From assembly GCF_018905915.1 (NCBI RefSeq), contig NZ_CP064782.1, positions 2,666,001-2,730,000 on the forward strand: a stretch of 64,000 nucleotides of DNA. The letters are read 5' to 3'. Below, piece after piece: positions 45,595-55,199 of the stretch; the stretch's first letter is position 1, and each line of letters begins with the position of its first letter. The translations under genes and the position numbers were made by a program. Below the pieces are notes generated by a model. That model saw only the letters and a program-made list of their open reading frames with translations, was not told where the DNA came from and ran no database searches. The stretch comes from Azospira inquinata (GTDB lineage: Bacteria; Pseudomonadota; Gammaproteobacteria; Burkholderiales; Rhodocyclaceae).

Positions 45595-46380
45595 CTAAAC
45601 CCCTACCAGCCGGGGGGGTTCGTGGCTCCGTTCCGCCAGCCAGCCCAGACCCAGGCCGTTCAGGGCCCGGGGCAGGGCTTCCGGCCGGGCCGTGGCTTCC
45701 AGGACCAGCCGTCCCCGGCCCTGGGCGGCGCTCCCCGCCCGGCGTACGGCCTGGCGGGCCACCGCTTCCGCCACATCCACCAACTCGGCCCGACCTGCCA
45801 CCAGGGGATTGAGCACGGGGGCGAGAAAGCCATAGTGGGTGCAGCCCAGCACCAGCCGGTCCGCCCCGGCGGCCAGCAAGGGTTCCACCGTATCCTTGAC
45901 CGAGGCGACGAAGGCGGGCTCGGTGAAATTCAGGGCTTCCACCCGGGTGGCCCAGTTGGGGCAGGGGGCGATGTCCACCTGGACCCCTTCGCAATGGGTG
46001 CGGATGAGCCGGGCCAGCCGGTCGCTGCGGGAAGTGGATTCGGTGGCCAGGACGGCGATGTGTTTGCGGGGACTGGTCTTGGCGGCGGGTTTGACTCCGG
46101 GCTCCACCCCTACCACGGGCAGTTTGGGCAGTTCAGCCCGCAGGGCCTGGACGGCGGCGGCGGTGGCCGTGTTGCAGGCCACCACGATCATGCCGCAACC
46201 CAAGTCCGCCAGATGGTGGCCGATGGCCAGCACCCGGCCCCGGATAAAGGCGTTGCTGCGGGGGCCGTAGGGCATGTTGGCCGTATCCGCCAGAAAGGTC
46301 AGGTCCGCGCCGGGCAGGGCTCGGGCGATGGCTGCCAATACGGAAAGGCCTCCCAGGCCGCTATCAAAGATACCGATCAT
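45595..46380 (-). CDS. murI: Glutamate racemase
   Basis: A 261-residue cofactor-independent racemase that makes D-glutamate for peptidoglycan. The two catalytic cysteines are C69 (VVACNTATA) and C180 (LGCTHYGFL), with FDSGLGGLSVL at the N-terminus. The second motif has Gly where Pro is usual (THYPFL). It is a single gene; its start region faces a G-rich spacer with the octanucleotide repeat. Confidence 0.95.
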   Translation of the reverse strand: MIGIFDSGLGGLSVLAAIARALPGADLTFLADTANMPYGPRSNAFIRGRVLAIGHHLADLGCGMIVVACNTATAAAVQALRAELPKLPVVGVEPGVKPAAKTSPRKHIAVLATESTSRSDRLARLIRTHCEGVQVDIAPCPNWATRVEALNFTEPAFVASVKDTVEPLLAAGADRLVLGCTHYGFLAPVLNPLVAGRAELVDVAEAVARQAVRRAGSAAQGRGRLVLEATARPEALPRALNGLGLGWLAERSHEPPRLVGV

Positions 46381-46539
46381 GGGCGCGCAGTATACGACGT
46401 TCCGCCAGACCGGGGGCGGCTGGGGGAGGGGAGAAGAAACGGGCTGGGACCGGGGGGCGCGGTGGCTGGGGGATGGGCTGGATTATTGAGATCAGCGGGG
46501 CCAAGAGGGGAAATGGGGTATCCGGGTATTCGGGCATTC

Positions 46540-46611
46540 GGACAGGCGGACAGGCGGACAGGCGGACAGGCGGACAGGCGGACAGGCGGACAGGCGGACA
46601 GGCGGACAGGC
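46540..46611. repeat. Octanucleotide tandem repeat, 9 copies of GGACAGGC
   Basis: Seventy-two bases of perfect 8-base repeats lie in the spacer between murI (start at 46380) and the HExxH protein gene (stop at 46660), both on the minus strand. It is therefore downstream of one gene and upstream of the other. There are no interruptions, which suggests recent expansion and length instability. Confidence 0.97.
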
Positions 46612-46659
46612 ATCGGCCACGGGCAGGGTCGCTCCGGCCTGCCCGTGGCCGGAGGCGGT

Positions 46660-47424
46660 TTAACGCCAGCCGATTTCCCTGGCTGTGGCGGGGCCGATCA
46701 GGGTCCGGGCCAGGGAGGGGGGGATTTCCGCCCGGTTGGCACTTAGGGGAATGCGCCCGGCCATGAGCTCTGCCCGGTACTGGGGCAGGAGGGGCTGTTG
46801 TTGGGGATCTGCGTAGCCCTCCGGAAAGCGGGGCTGGTTGTTGCCCGGCTCGTATTTGTCCGTGGCCCCCAGGGTGTGGAGCAGTTCATGGGTGGCCACC
46901 ACCTGGTTTTCCCCTTTCTGCCGGTCGCTGGCGAAAAGGTGCACCACCCCCAGCAGACCCTTTTCCAGCCCGGCGGAATGGGGCACGGCTGGATTCAGGG
47001 CCGGGTCGTGATAAATCAGGTAAAGGCGGATGCGGGGCTTGGGGCTGAGGGCCGGGGTGTGGCGCCAGGCCCAGTAGCGCAGCTGGAGGCTCCAGCTAAT
47101 GGCGTTCAGGACGCTACCTTCCCGGGGTTGGGCCGGCGGCAGTTCCCGGACTTCCGGAGCCAGGCTTAAGGCCACGGGCAGCAGTTCCGGGATGCCGTAG
47201 CGCTGGGCTTCCTCATTCAGGTAGTCCGCCATGGGCTGGAAATCCTCCCGGGTCAGCCGGGCCAGGTAGTGGCGGGTCACCGGGCTGTCGTCCCCGGCAA
47301 TGGGAATGACCGCCACCTGCAAGGTACTGTTCCAGGCCGTGGCGTGGCGTTTCTGTTGCCAGGCGGAGAGGGCCACGCTGGCCAGGATGAAGAGCAGGAC
47401 GGCAATACGGAGACGGCGCCACAT
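46660..47424 (-). CDS. Membrane-anchored putative zinc metalloprotease (HExxH)
   Basis: A 254-residue protein I do not recognise as a named family. One N-terminal membrane helix (RIAVLLFILASVALSAW, about residues 5-21) precedes an exported domain. It contains HELLHTLGATDKY (about 193-205), a zincin-type HExxH with a possible third ligand downstream. RIRLYLIYHDP and GEGYADPQ-like (FPEGYADPQQQPLLPQ) segments surround it. The start is the ATG at 47424 (MWRRLRIAV); an earlier TTG in frame has no ribosome binding site. The role is unknown; the zinc site is inferred from the motif. Confidence 0.7.
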   Translation of the reverse strand: MWRRLRIAVLLFILASVALSAWQQKRHATAWNSTLQVAVIPIAGDDSPVTRHYLARLTREDFQPMADYLNEEAQRYGIPELLPVALSLAPEVRELPPAQPREGSVLNAISWSLQLRYWAWRHTPALSPKPRIRLYLIYHDPALNPAVPHSAGLEKGLLGVVHLFASDRQKGENQVVATHELLHTLGATDKYEPGNNQPRFPEGYADPQQQPLLPQYRAELMAGRIPLSANRAEIPPSLARTLIGPATAREIGWR

Positions 47425-47844
47425 GGGAGAAAAGGGTCCGTTGGTGGCCTCCCCCACCAGCGGGCGGCGGGACGGCAAAATGGAAAGGCGGCGTCGGGCT
47501 CCGCCTCTTCTGGATTAGAGGAGGAGCCCGGGATGGGCCGGAAAGGGAGCAGCATAGCCCAGCCGGAGCGGGGCTTACAAGCGGGGAAATATGCCTGGGG
47601 CAAGGAGTGGGGTGGTGCCGAATCGGGGGAAGTAGGGACTGAAAAAGCGGGGAAAGACGCTGGAAAACGCGGGGCAAAAGGTGCGGAGAAAGCGAGGAAA
47701 AGGGGCCGCAAAGGTGGCTGAAATTGGGGGGGGGTGGGGCTGTAGTGGTGGGGTTGGAGTGGGGGCGGAAAAGAGCCCCCACGAAGGTGGGACGATGACG
47801 GGCTAAGTTTCGCCCGTTGCAACGGCCAGGCGCCGCCGGTGGTC
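47425..47844. other. Intergenic region, purine-rich, no gene seen
   Basis: About 420 bases between the HExxH protein start and the fumarase terminator. From about 47590 to 47715 the plus strand is an A/G-rich run built of AAAGCGGGGAAA-like words but not a strict tandem repeat. No ORF with a good start signal or RNA gene was found. Confidence 0.4.
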
Positions 47845-47875
47845 CATAAAAAACGGGGCGCCGTGGCGCCCCGTG
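47845..47875 (-). terminator. Rho-independent terminator of the fumarase operon
   Basis: On the minus strand the stem ACGGGGCGCC, loop AC, GGCGCCCCGT is followed by TTTTTAT. It lies about 22 bases after the fumarase stop. Confidence 0.88.
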
Positions 47876-47896
47876 GTGGCTATGCTCGGAGTTAGC

Positions 47897-49435
47897 CTAG
47901 TGGTGGCCTGCGGTGAGCAGATCCACCGGCAGCTTGCCGATTTTCACCAGCCATTCGTGGGGACCGGACTTATGCACCGCATTGCCGGTGGAATCCACGG
48001 CAACGGTGACGGGCATGTCCTGGACCTCGAATTCATAGATGGCTTCCATGCCCAGATCGGCAAAGGCCAGCACCTTGGCGGACTTGATGGCTTTGGACAC
48101 CAGATAGGCGGCGCCCCCCACGGCCATGAGGTAGGCAGCCTTGTTGTCCTTGATCGCCTGGATGGCCACCGGACCCCGTTCTGCCTTGCCTACCATGGAA
48201 ATGAGGCCGGTCTGTTCCAGCATCATGCGGGTGAATTTGTCCATACGGGTGGCGGTGGTGGGGCCGGCGGGGCCCACCACTTCCTGACCCACCGGGTCCA
48301 CCGGACCCACGTAGTAGATGACCCGGTTGGTGAAATCCACGGGCAGCTTTTCCCCCTTGGCCAGCATGTCGGCGATGCGCTTGTGGGCGGCGTCCCGACC
48401 GGTGAGCATTTTGCCGTTGAGGAGCAGCTTTTGGCCCGGTTTCCAGGCGGCCACCTGTTCCTTGGTCAGGGTGTTCAGGTCCACCCGGGTGGCGGCCTTG
48501 GTGTCCGCCGTCCAGGTGACGGCAGGCCAATCTTCCAGCTTGGGCGCGGCCAGCTTGGCCGGGCCGGTGCCGTCCAGGTGGAAGTGGATGTGCCGGGTGG
48601 CGGCACAGTTGGGCACCAGGGCCACGGGTAGATTGGCGGCGTGGCAGGGGTAATCCAGCACTTTCACGTCCAGCACGGTGGTGAGGCCGCCCAGGCCTTG
48701 GGCGCCAATGCCCAGGGCGTTGATTTTTTCGTAGAGCTCTAGACGCAGCTCTTCCGCCCGGTTCTGGGCGCCCCGGGCCTTGAGTTCGTGGATATTCACC
48801 GGGGCCATGATGGATTCCTTGGCCAGGAGCATGGCCTTTTCCGGCGTGCCGCCGATGCCTACGCCGATAATCCCCGGGGGACACCAGCCGGCGCCCATGG
48901 TGGGCACGGTCTTGAGAATCCACTCCACCAGATCGTCGGAGGGGTTGAGCATGGCGAACTTGGACTTGGCTTCGGAGCCGCCGCCCTTGGCGGCGCAGAT
49001 CACTTCAATGCCGTCCCCGGGGACAATTTCGTAGTGCACTACCGCCGGGGTGTTGTCCTTGGTGTTTTTCCGGGCGCCGGCCGGATCGGCCAGCACGGAA
49101 GCCCGCAGGGGATTTTCCTGGTTGGTGTAGGCGCGACGCACCCCTTCATTGACCATTTCCTGGACGCTCATGGTGGCATCGCCCCACTGGACGTTCATGC
49201 CCACCTTGAGGAAAACCAGGCCGATCCCCGTGTCCTGACAGATAGGACGGTGGCCTTCGGCGGCCATGCGGGAATTGGTCAGGATTTGGGCGATGGCGTC
49301 CTTGGCGGCGGGGGATTCTTCCCGCTCATAGGCTTCGCCCAGGGCCTTGATGTAGTCCAGAGGGTGATAACAGCTGATGTACTGGAAGGCGTCCGCAATG
49401 GAGGCGATCAGGTCTTCCTGGCGAATGGTGCTCAT
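47897..49435 (-). CDS. fumA: Fumarate hydratase, class I
   Basis: A 512-residue iron-sulfur fumarase interconverting fumarate and malate. Both class I domains are present: N-terminal alpha (RPICQDTGIGLVFLKVG, GWCPPGIIGVGIGGTPEKA, PNCAATRHIHFHLDG) with the three cluster cysteines, and C-terminal beta (GPTTATRMDKFTRMMLEQTG). The labile 4Fe-4S cluster makes it oxygen and superoxide sensitive. It follows the UPF0114 gene by 10 bases in the same transcript. Confidence 0.97.
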   Translation of the reverse strand: MSTIRQEDLIASIADAFQYISCYHPLDYIKALGEAYEREESPAAKDAIAQILTNSRMAAEGHRPICQDTGIGLVFLKVGMNVQWGDATMSVQEMVNEGVRRAYTNQENPLRASVLADPAGARKNTKDNTPAVVHYEIVPGDGIEVICAAKGGGSEAKSKFAMLNPSDDLVEWILKTVPTMGAGWCPPGIIGVGIGGTPEKAMLLAKESIMAPVNIHELKARGAQNRAEELRLELYEKINALGIGAQGLGGLTTVLDVKVLDYPCHAANLPVALVPNCAATRHIHFHLDGTGPAKLAAPKLEDWPAVTWTADTKAATRVDLNTLTKEQVAAWKPGQKLLLNGKMLTGRDAAHKRIADMLAKGEKLPVDFTNRVIYYVGPVDPVGQEVVGPAGPTTATRMDKFTRMMLEQTGLISMVGKAERGPVAIQAIKDNKAAYLMAVGGAAYLVSKAIKSAKVLAFADLGMEAIYEFEVQDMPVTVAVDSTGNAVHKSGPHEWLVKIGKLPVDLLTAGHH

Positions 49436-49445
49436 GGATGAGTCC

Positions 49446-49967
49446 TCAGTGCTTGGGTTGGAGGTTGAGGGTCTGGCCCATGACCTTGTCGGTCAGCGCC
49501 AGCATGAAAGCGGAAATGACGAAGGTGAGGTGAATGCCGATCTGCCACCCCATCACCCGGTCGTCCAGCTGGGCGGCGTTGATGAAGCTTTTCAGGAGAT
49601 GGATGGAGGAAATACCGATCAGGGCGGTGGCCAGCTTGACCTTGAGTACCCCTGCATTGACGTGGGAAAGCCATTCGGGCTGATCCGGATGGTTTTCCAG
49701 TTCAAGCCGGGAAACGAAGGTTTCATAGCCGCCGATGATGACCATGATGAGCAGGTTGGCAATCATCACCACGTCGATCAGGCCCAGGACGATGAGCATG
49801 ATCTCCGTATCGGTCAGCGCGCCCGCCTGGCCCACCAGATGGGCCAGTTCCACCATGAACTGATAGACATACACCCCTTGGGCGACGATCAGACCCAGGT
49901 AGAGGGGAGCCTGGAACCAGCGGCTCCAGAAAATAAAGGCTTCCATGCGTTGGGGAATTTTTTTCAT
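49446..49967 (-). CDS. UPF0114/TIGR00645 (YqhA-like) membrane protein
   Basis: A 173-residue protein with three or four membrane helices. MEAFIFWSRWFQAPLYLGLI near the N-terminus and IANLLIMVIIGGYETFVSRL are characteristic of the YqhA/UPF0114 family, of unknown function. Start is ATG 49967 (MKKIPQRMEAF); an ATG seven codons later is possible. It is the first gene of the two-gene operon with fumarase. Confidence 0.9.
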   Translation of the reverse strand: MKKIPQRMEAFIFWSRWFQAPLYLGLIVAQGVYVYQFMVELAHLVGQAGALTDTEIMLIVLGLIDVVMIANLLIMVIIGGYETFVSRLELENHPDQPEWLSHVNAGVLKVKLATALIGISSIHLLKSFINAAQLDDRVMGWQIGIHLTFVISAFMLALTDKVMGQTLNLQPKH

Positions 49968-50015
49968 GGTTTTTGTGCGCTGCAAGAGTTGGGGAATTCT
50001 TGTGGCCGGGCCAGG

Positions 50016-50032
50016 ATTCTAGCATGGCTAGA
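50016..50032. promoter_or_regulatory. -10-like TAGAAT (minus) overlapping inverted repeat TCTAGC-ATG-GCTAGA
   Basis: In the 290-base divergent region between the UPF0114-fumarase operon and acs. The perfect 6-3-6 inverted repeat (50018-50032) overlaps a TAGAAT reading towards the UPF0114 gene. No good -35 was found. The rest of the region holds no ORF. Confidence 0.3.
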
Positions 50033-50213
50033 TGCCTGATTCCCCCGGCTTTTCATGGTGCGGCGCAGCGCAGCCATGTAAGGGGAATGTAAGGCGCGCC
50101 GCGTCTAATTCACCCCGTCCCAAGCCCGTCCTGTTTTAAACGGGGGGCCGGATTCCAGGCGGTGGCAGCTTTCCGGGCCCGCAGGAGCGATGACCGGGCG
50201 CCCTGCCCAAGTC

Positions 50214-50229
50214 CCGACCTTCGGGTCGG
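50214..50229 (+). other. UUCG-tetraloop hairpin in the acs leader
   Basis: CCGACC-TTCG-GGTCGG, an extra-stable RNA hairpin, sits 28 bases before the acs start and has no T tract. It may stabilise or punctuate the leader rather than terminate. Confidence 0.6.
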
Positions 50230-50257
50230 TAACAAACATAAAGCAGAGGAGATACCT

Positions 50258-52246
50258 ATGTCCCAGATCGAATCGGTTCTTCACGAAAATCGCGTGTTCC
50301 CGCCCTCCGAAGCCATGGTCAAGCAGGCCGCCGTTTCTGGCATGGCCGCTTATGAAGCCCTGTGCAAGGAAGCGGAAACCGATTACACCGGTTACTGGGG
50401 CCGTCTGGCCCGGGAACATGTGGTCTGGAATAAGCCTTTCACCTCCGTGCTGGACGAAACGGATGCCCCTTTCTACAAGTGGTTTGCCGACGGCAAGCTG
50501 AACGTCTCCTACAACTGCCTGGACAAGAATGTGGAAGCCGGTCTGGGGGACAAGGTGGCGATCATTTTCGAAGCCGACGGGGGCGCGGTCACCAAGGTGA
50601 CCTACAAGGAACTGCTCGCCCGGGTCAGCCGCTTCGCCAATGTGCTCCGTGCCCAGGGCATCAAGAAGGGTGACCGGGTCCTGATCTATCTGCCCATGTC
50701 CATCGAAGGGGTGGTGGCCATGCAGGCCTGCGCCCGGATCGGCGCCATTCACTCCGTGGTGTTCGGCGGCTTCTCCGCCAAGTCCCTGGAAGAACGGGTG
50801 CTGGATGCGGGGGCCGTGGCCATCATCACCGCCGACGAACAGACCCGGGGCGGCAAGAATATTCCCCTCAAACCGGCGGTGGATGATGCCCTGACCATGG
50901 TGGGGGATCGGGGCGCGGTGAAGACCGTGATCGTCGCCAAGCGTACCGGCGGCGCCTGCCACATGGTGGCGGGACGGGATCAGTGGTGGCATGAGCTGGA
51001 AGCGGGCCAGTCCGACGTCTGCGAACCCGAATGGGTGGAAGCGGAACATCCCCTGTTCCTGCTCTACACCTCCGGTTCCACGGGCAAGCCCAAGGGGGTC
51101 CAGCATTCCTCCGGTGGCTACCTGCTCCACGCCGTGCTGACCATGAAATGGACCTTCGACCTGAAGCCGGAAGATGTGTTCTGGTGCACCGCCGACATCG
51201 GCTGGGTGACCGGCCACACCTATATCACCTACGGCCCTCTGGCCTGCGGCGGCACGGAAATCGTTTTTGAAGGCATCCCCACCTACCCGGACGCCAGCCG
51301 CTTCTGGAAAATGATCCAGGATCACCGGGTCTCCATTTTCTACACCGCGCCCACGGCCATCCGTTCCCTGATCAAGGCGGCGGATTCCAATGGGGCGGTT
51401 CATCCCAAGAACTTCGATCTGAGCTCCCTGCGCCTGCTGGGCTCCGTGGGGGAACCCATCAATCCGGAAGCCTGGATGTGGTACTACGAAAACGTGGGGG
51501 GCAGCCGCTGCCCGATTCTGGACACCTTCTGGCAGACTGAAACCGGCGGCCACATGATCACTCCTCTGCCCGGGGTAACGCCCCTGGTGCCCGGTTCCTG
51601 CACCCTGCCGTTTCCCGGCATTCAGGCCGCCATCGTGGATGAAACCGGGGCCGACGTGGAGTGGGGCAAGGGAGGCTTCCTGGTGGTGAAAAAGCCCTGG
51701 CCTTCCATGATCCGCACCGTCTGGGGCGATCCGGAGCGGTTCAAGAAGTCCTATTACCCGGAAGACCTGGGGGGCCGGCTGTACCTGGCCGGGGACGGGG
51801 CGGTGCGGGATGCCAAGACCGGCTACTTCACCATCATGGGCCGTATCGACGACGTGCTGAACGTCTCCGGCCACCGCATGGGCACCATGGAAATCGAATC
51901 GGCCCTGGTGGCCAATCCCCTGGTGGCGGAAGCCGCCGTGGTGGGCCGTCCCGACGACCTGACCGGGGAAGCCATCTGCGCCTTCGTGGTGCTCAAGGGA
52001 CCCCGCCCCTACGGGGACGATGCCAAGAGGGTGACCAAGGAGCTCCAGGACTGGGTGGGCCGGGAAATCGGACCCATCGCCAAGCCCAAGGACATCCGCT
52101 TTGGGGAAAACCTGCCCAAGACCCGCTCCGGCAAGATCATGCGCCGTCTGCTGCGGGCCCTGGCCAAGGGCGAGGAAATCACCCAGGACGTGTCCACCCT
52201 GGAAAACCCGGCCATTCTGGACCAATTGAAGCAGATTGCCGGTTAG
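50258..52246 (+). CDS. acs: Acetyl-CoA synthetase
   Basis: A 662-residue enzyme that activates acetate to acetyl-CoA via acetyl-[38 protein letters not shown] and [15 protein letters not shown] are the core motifs. The regulatory catalytic Lys is in [19 protein letters not shown] just before the ATG at 50258 is a strong ribosome binding site. The genes that follow encode a cNMP/CBS/DUF294 protein, an exonuclease and an organic-acid symporter, a set that suggests acetate uptake and use. Confidence 0.97.
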   Translation: MSQIESVLHENRVFPPSEAMVKQAAVSGMAAYEALCKEAETDYTGYWGRLAREHVVWNKPFTSVLDETDAPFYKWFADGKLNVSYNCLDKNVEAGLGDKVAIIFEADGGAVTKVTYKELLARVSRFANVLRAQGIKKGDRVLIYLPMSIEGVVAMQACARIGAIHSVVFGGFSAKSLEERVLDAGAVAIITADEQTRGGKNIPLKPAVDDALTMVGDRGAVKTVIVAKRTGGACHMVAGRDQWWHELEAGQSDVCEPEWVEAEHPLFLLYTSGSTGKPKGVQHSSGGYLLHAVLTMKWTFDLKPEDVFWCTADIGWVTGHTYITYGPLACGGTEIVFEGIPTYPDASRFWKMIQDHRVSIFYTAPTAIRSLIKAADSNGAVHPKNFDLSSLRLLGSVGEPINPEAWMWYYENVGGSRCPILDTFWQTETGGHMITPLPGVTPLVPGSCTLPFPGIQAAIVDETGADVEWGKGGFLVVKKPWPSMIRTVWGDPERFKKSYYPEDLGGRLYLAGDGAVRDAKTGYFTIMGRIDDVLNVSGHRMGTMEIESALVANPLVAEAAVVGRPDDLTGEAICAFVVLKGPRPYGDDAKRVTKELQDWVGREIGPIAKPKDIRFGENLPKTRSGKIMRRLLRALAKGEEITQDVSTLENPAILDQLKQIAG

Positions 52247-52314
52247 TCCGGCGGGGGAACGGGGGCGCTCGCCAGGGGGGCTTTTCGCGCCGCCGTTCCC
52301 CGGCGGCACCGCTC

Positions 52315-52348
52315 GAGCAGGGGCGGTGCCGGTTCCATAACAAGCCCG
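52315..52348 (+). terminator. GC-rich hairpin after acs
   Basis: CGGCACCGC ... GCGGTGCCG, a nine-base-pair stem about 60 bases after the acs stop, with no run of Ts. It could still punctuate or protect the acs mRNA end. A second stem (GCCGGCC/GGCCGGC, about 52450-52473) lies further on. Confidence 0.4.
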
Positions 52349-52417
52349 CAAGGGCAGGCAGGTTACAGAGGAGTAAGGAGGAGGAGACACCCGGAATGGG
52401 GACAGAACATCGCCCTG

Positions 52418-52447
52418 TTCGACACTCTGTAGGCGGCACGGCATAAT
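52418..52447 (+). promoter_or_regulatory. Possible promoter of the cNMP/CBS/DUF294 operon
   Basis: TTCGAC (52418-52423), an 18-base spacer and CATAAT (52442-52447), giving a start near 52454 and a leader of about 90 bases. It lies in the 298-base gap after acs, which contains no ORF. Confidence 0.4.
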
Positions 52448-52544
52448 CCGCCGGCCGTTCTGAAGGGCCGGCGCGGCGTCCGCGTCGGCCCCTTTCTTTG
52501 CCCTAGGCGCCCAAAAACAAGGTTGATTGCCGGGAGTAGCGCCC

Positions 52545-54455
52545 ATGTCCGCCAACGCGACCCAATTATTGGTATCCGCGACCCTGGATTTCCTGCGTCG
52601 CCATTCCCCCTTTGACCGCATGGAGGCGGAGCCCCTGCGCTATCTGGCGGAGCGCCTAAAGCTGGCCTATTTCCCCAAGGACGCCCCCATCCTGACCCCG
52701 GAAATGGGCTCTCCCCGGACCTTTTTCATTATCCAGCGGGGCAAGGTGGTGGCCCGCCAGGTGGGGGAGGTGAATGTCACCGAATATTCCTCCCTGATTT
52801 TGGGGCCGGGGGAATGCTTCCCCATCGGCGCCGTGACTGCCCAGCGCCCTTCCACCAACACCTATGTGGCCCTGGACGATGTGTTCTGCTACCAATTGGA
52901 AGCGGAAGACTTTTTCGCCGTGATGGCCATGAGCCAGGTGTTCAACCTGTTCTGCACCCAGTACATCGCCAGCCTCCTGACCCAGTCCCGGCAGCAGCTC
53001 CAGGTCCAGTTCGCCCAGCGGGCGGTGGAGCAACAGTCCCTCAACACCCCTCTGGCCGCCCTGGTAAAACGGGAGCCCGTTTCCTTCGCTCCGGAAACGC
53101 CCTTGCGGGAAGCCCTGGAAGCCCTGGACAGCCAACGTCTGGGGTCCGTGGTGGTGGCGGACGGGGAGGGCAAGCCCCTGGGCATTTTCACCCAGAGCGA
53201 TCTGCTACACCGGGTGGTGCTGGCCGGGGTGGGGCTGGAAGCCCCCATTGCCCAGGTCATGTCCAAGCGGCCCCTGGCCCTGGCGGCCAATGCCTTTGCC
53301 TATGACGCGGCCCTGGCTATGGCCATGCACGGCATTCGCCACGTGCTGGTGGTGGATGACCTGGGTCGCCTCAAGGGGGTGGTGTCGGAGCGGGATCTGT
53401 TCGCCCTGCAACGGGTGGGCCTGCGCCAGATTCGCCAGGAGGTGGAAACGGCGCCGGATCTGGCCTCCCTCAGCCAGGCTAGCCAGGACGTGCACCAACT
53501 GGCGGAAAACATGTTGGCCCAGGGGGTGGGGGCGGAACAGCTGACCCAGTTTATTTCCGCCTTGAACGACACCATTACCCGCCGGGTACTCCAGCTCAAC
53601 CTGGAAAAACACGATCTCTACGGTATTGAATGGGCCTGGCTGGCCTTCGGCTCGGAAGGCCGGGATGAGCAGACCTTCGCCACGGACCAGGATAACGGCA
53701 TCATCTTCATCTGCCCCGACCTCATGGACCGGGACCAGCTCCAGCTGCGCCTCCTGGATTTCGCCCGGGATGTGAATGGGGATCTGGACCGCTGCGGCTT
53801 TCCCCTGTGCAAGGGCAATATCATGGCGGGCAACCCGGAGCTGTGCCTGACCCTGGAAGGCTGGCAGGAAAAGTTCTCCCACTGGGTGCGCCACCCGGCT
53901 CCGGACGCCCTCTTGGCTGCCACTATTTTTTTCGATTTTCGGGTGCTCTACGGGGAGGAAAGCCTGGGCAAACGTCTGCGCCAGTGGCTCATGGGCCTGA
54001 CCGGCGCCAATCCGGCCTTTCTGCGCATGATGGCGGGCAACGCCCTGCAAGTAGCTCCCCCCCTGGGCAAAATCCGGGACTTTGTCACCGATGGGGACCC
54101 GGAACACCCGGGCACCATTGACTTGAAAAAATACGGCGCCCGGCTTTTCGTGGATGTGGCCCGGATTTACGCCCTGTCCACCGGCATTCACAACACCAAC
54201 ACGGTGCAGCGCCTGCGTCTGGCCGGGGCCCGTCTGGGCATGCAGGGGGAAGAGCTGGGGGGACTGGTGGATTCCTTCCACTTCATCCAGCTGCTGCGCC
54301 TGCGGCACCAGCACTTGGAGGCGGAGCCCGGGGCGTCGGGAGACAATCGGATTGTGCCGGAACAGCTCAATGAGTTGGATCGGCGCATTCTCAAAGAATC
54401 CTTCCGTCAGGTCCGCAAACTCCAGGCCCGGCTCAAGCTGGACTACCAGTTATGA
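52545..54455 (+). CDS. cNMP-binding / CBS-pair / DUF294 nucleotidyltransferase-like protein
   Basis: A 636-residue soluble regulator-like protein. Domains in order are a cyclic-nucleotide-binding fold (about 20-150), a CBS pair (about 170-295, with IFTQSDLLHRVV and GVVSERDLFALQR), a DUF294 nucleotidyltransferase domain (about 330-480, GSEGRDEQTFATDQDNG with the GS...DxD active-site pattern) and DUF294_C (about 500-630). Similarity to the GlnD/DUF294 class suggests nucleotidyl transfer to an unknown target, modulated by nucleotides. The start at 52545 has GGGAG eight bases upstream. It overlaps the exonuclease gene as ATGA. Confidence 0.9.
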   Translation: MSANATQLLVSATLDFLRRHSPFDRMEAEPLRYLAERLKLAYFPKDAPILTPEMGSPRTFFIIQRGKVVARQVGEVNVTEYSSLILGPGECFPIGAVTAQRPSTNTYVALDDVFCYQLEAEDFFAVMAMSQVFNLFCTQYIASLLTQSRQQLQVQFAQRAVEQQSLNTPLAALVKREPVSFAPETPLREALEALDSQRLGSVVVADGEGKPLGIFTQSDLLHRVVLAGVGLEAPIAQVMSKRPLALAANAFAYDAALAMAMHGIRHVLVVDDLGRLKGVVSERDLFALQRVGLRQIRQEVETAPDLASLSQASQDVHQLAENMLAQGVGAEQLTQFISALNDTITRRVLQLNLEKHDLYGIEWAWLAFGSEGRDEQTFATDQDNGIIFICPDLMDRDQLQLRLLDFARDVNGDLDRCGFPLCKGNIMAGNPELCLTLEGWQEKFSHWVRHPAPDALLAATIFFDFRVLYGEESLGKRLRQWLMGLTGANPAFLRMMAGNALQVAPPLGKIRDFVTDGDPEHPGTIDLKKYGARLFVDVARIYALSTGIHNTNTVQRLRLAGARLGMQGEELGGLVDSFHFIQLLRLRHQHLEAEPGASGDNRIVPEQLNELDRRILKESFRQVRKLQARLKLDYQL

Positions 54456-55171
54456 GCCTCTGGTCCCGCCTGCTTGACCGCTGCCGGGGCCGCCCCGCGC
54501 CCCTGCTGGATGCCGGGGCGGCAGCCCGGCTGGAAGCCTGGCGAGCCCAGCCGGAGGCGGATCTGAAGCTGCCCCATTTCCGTACCCGTTACGTGGTGGT
54601 GGATGTGGAAACCAGCGGCCTGGACATGATGAAGGACCGGCTTATTTCCATTGGCGCCGTGGCGGTGAACGGGGGGCTCATCGATTTCCATGACGCGTTC
54701 GAGGTCATCCTGCGTCAGGAAGAGGTGAGCGATACGGACAATATCTTGCTCCACGGCATCGGCGGTTCGGCCCAGCGGGCGGGGCGGGAGCCGGTGGCGG
54801 CCCTGCTGGATTTCCTCGATTACATTGGCAAATCGCCCCTGGTGGCCTACCACGCCCGCTTTGATGAAACCATGATCGCCCGGGCTATGGCTCGCCGCTT
54901 GGGGGAGCCCTTTCGGCGCCCCTGGCTGGATCTGGCCTGGGTCATGCCCGAACTCTACCGGGAACGGCTGGACGTGCTGGCTACTCTGGACCGCTGGCTG
55001 GAAATGTTCGACATCGAAAATATCCAGCGCCACAACGCGGTCTCCGACTGTTACGCTACGGCCAAATTGCTTCAGGTGGCTCTGGCCCGGGGCACCCAGA
55101 AGGGCGCGGATACCCCGGCCAAGCTGATGGAACTAGAGCGTATGCGGCGCTGGATGCGCCGGGCGGGGTAA
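54452..55171 (+). CDS. DnaQ-like 3'-5' exonuclease
   Basis: A 239-residue DEDDh exonuclease. ExoI is YVVVDVETSG with D51 and E53, ExoII is in AYHARFDETMI, and ExoIII is RHNAVSDCYAT. The N-terminal 45 residues are an extra helical segment. It is not the polymerase III epsilon subunit, because it lacks the epsilon C-terminal alpha-binding tail and sits with DUF294 and a symporter. Start overlaps the DUF294 stop by four bases. The substrate is unknown. Confidence 0.88.
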   Translation: MSLWSRLLDRCRGRPAPLLDAGAAARLEAWRAQPEADLKLPHFRTRYVVVDVETSGLDMMKDRLISIGAVAVNGGLIDFHDAFEVILRQEEVSDTDNILLHGIGGSAQRAGREPVAALLDFLDYIGKSPLVAYHARFDETMIARAMARRLGEPFRRPWLDLAWVMPELYRERLDVLATLDRWLEMFDIENIQRHNAVSDCYATAKLLQVALARGTQKGADTPAKLMELERMRRWMRRAG

Positions 55172-55199
55172 GCCCCCTTAGTCAAAGGATTGATCCGGG

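Noticed and set aside
46377..46613. A small minus-strand frame with repeated PVRLSACP peptides
   Set aside because: It is the translation of the 8-base tandem repeat (24-base period). It has no ribosome binding site and no matching sequence outside the repeat.
50105..52621. An 838-codon minus-strand frame opposite acs
   Set aside because: It is the shadow of acs, as the acetyl-CoA synthetase motifs are all on the plus strand.
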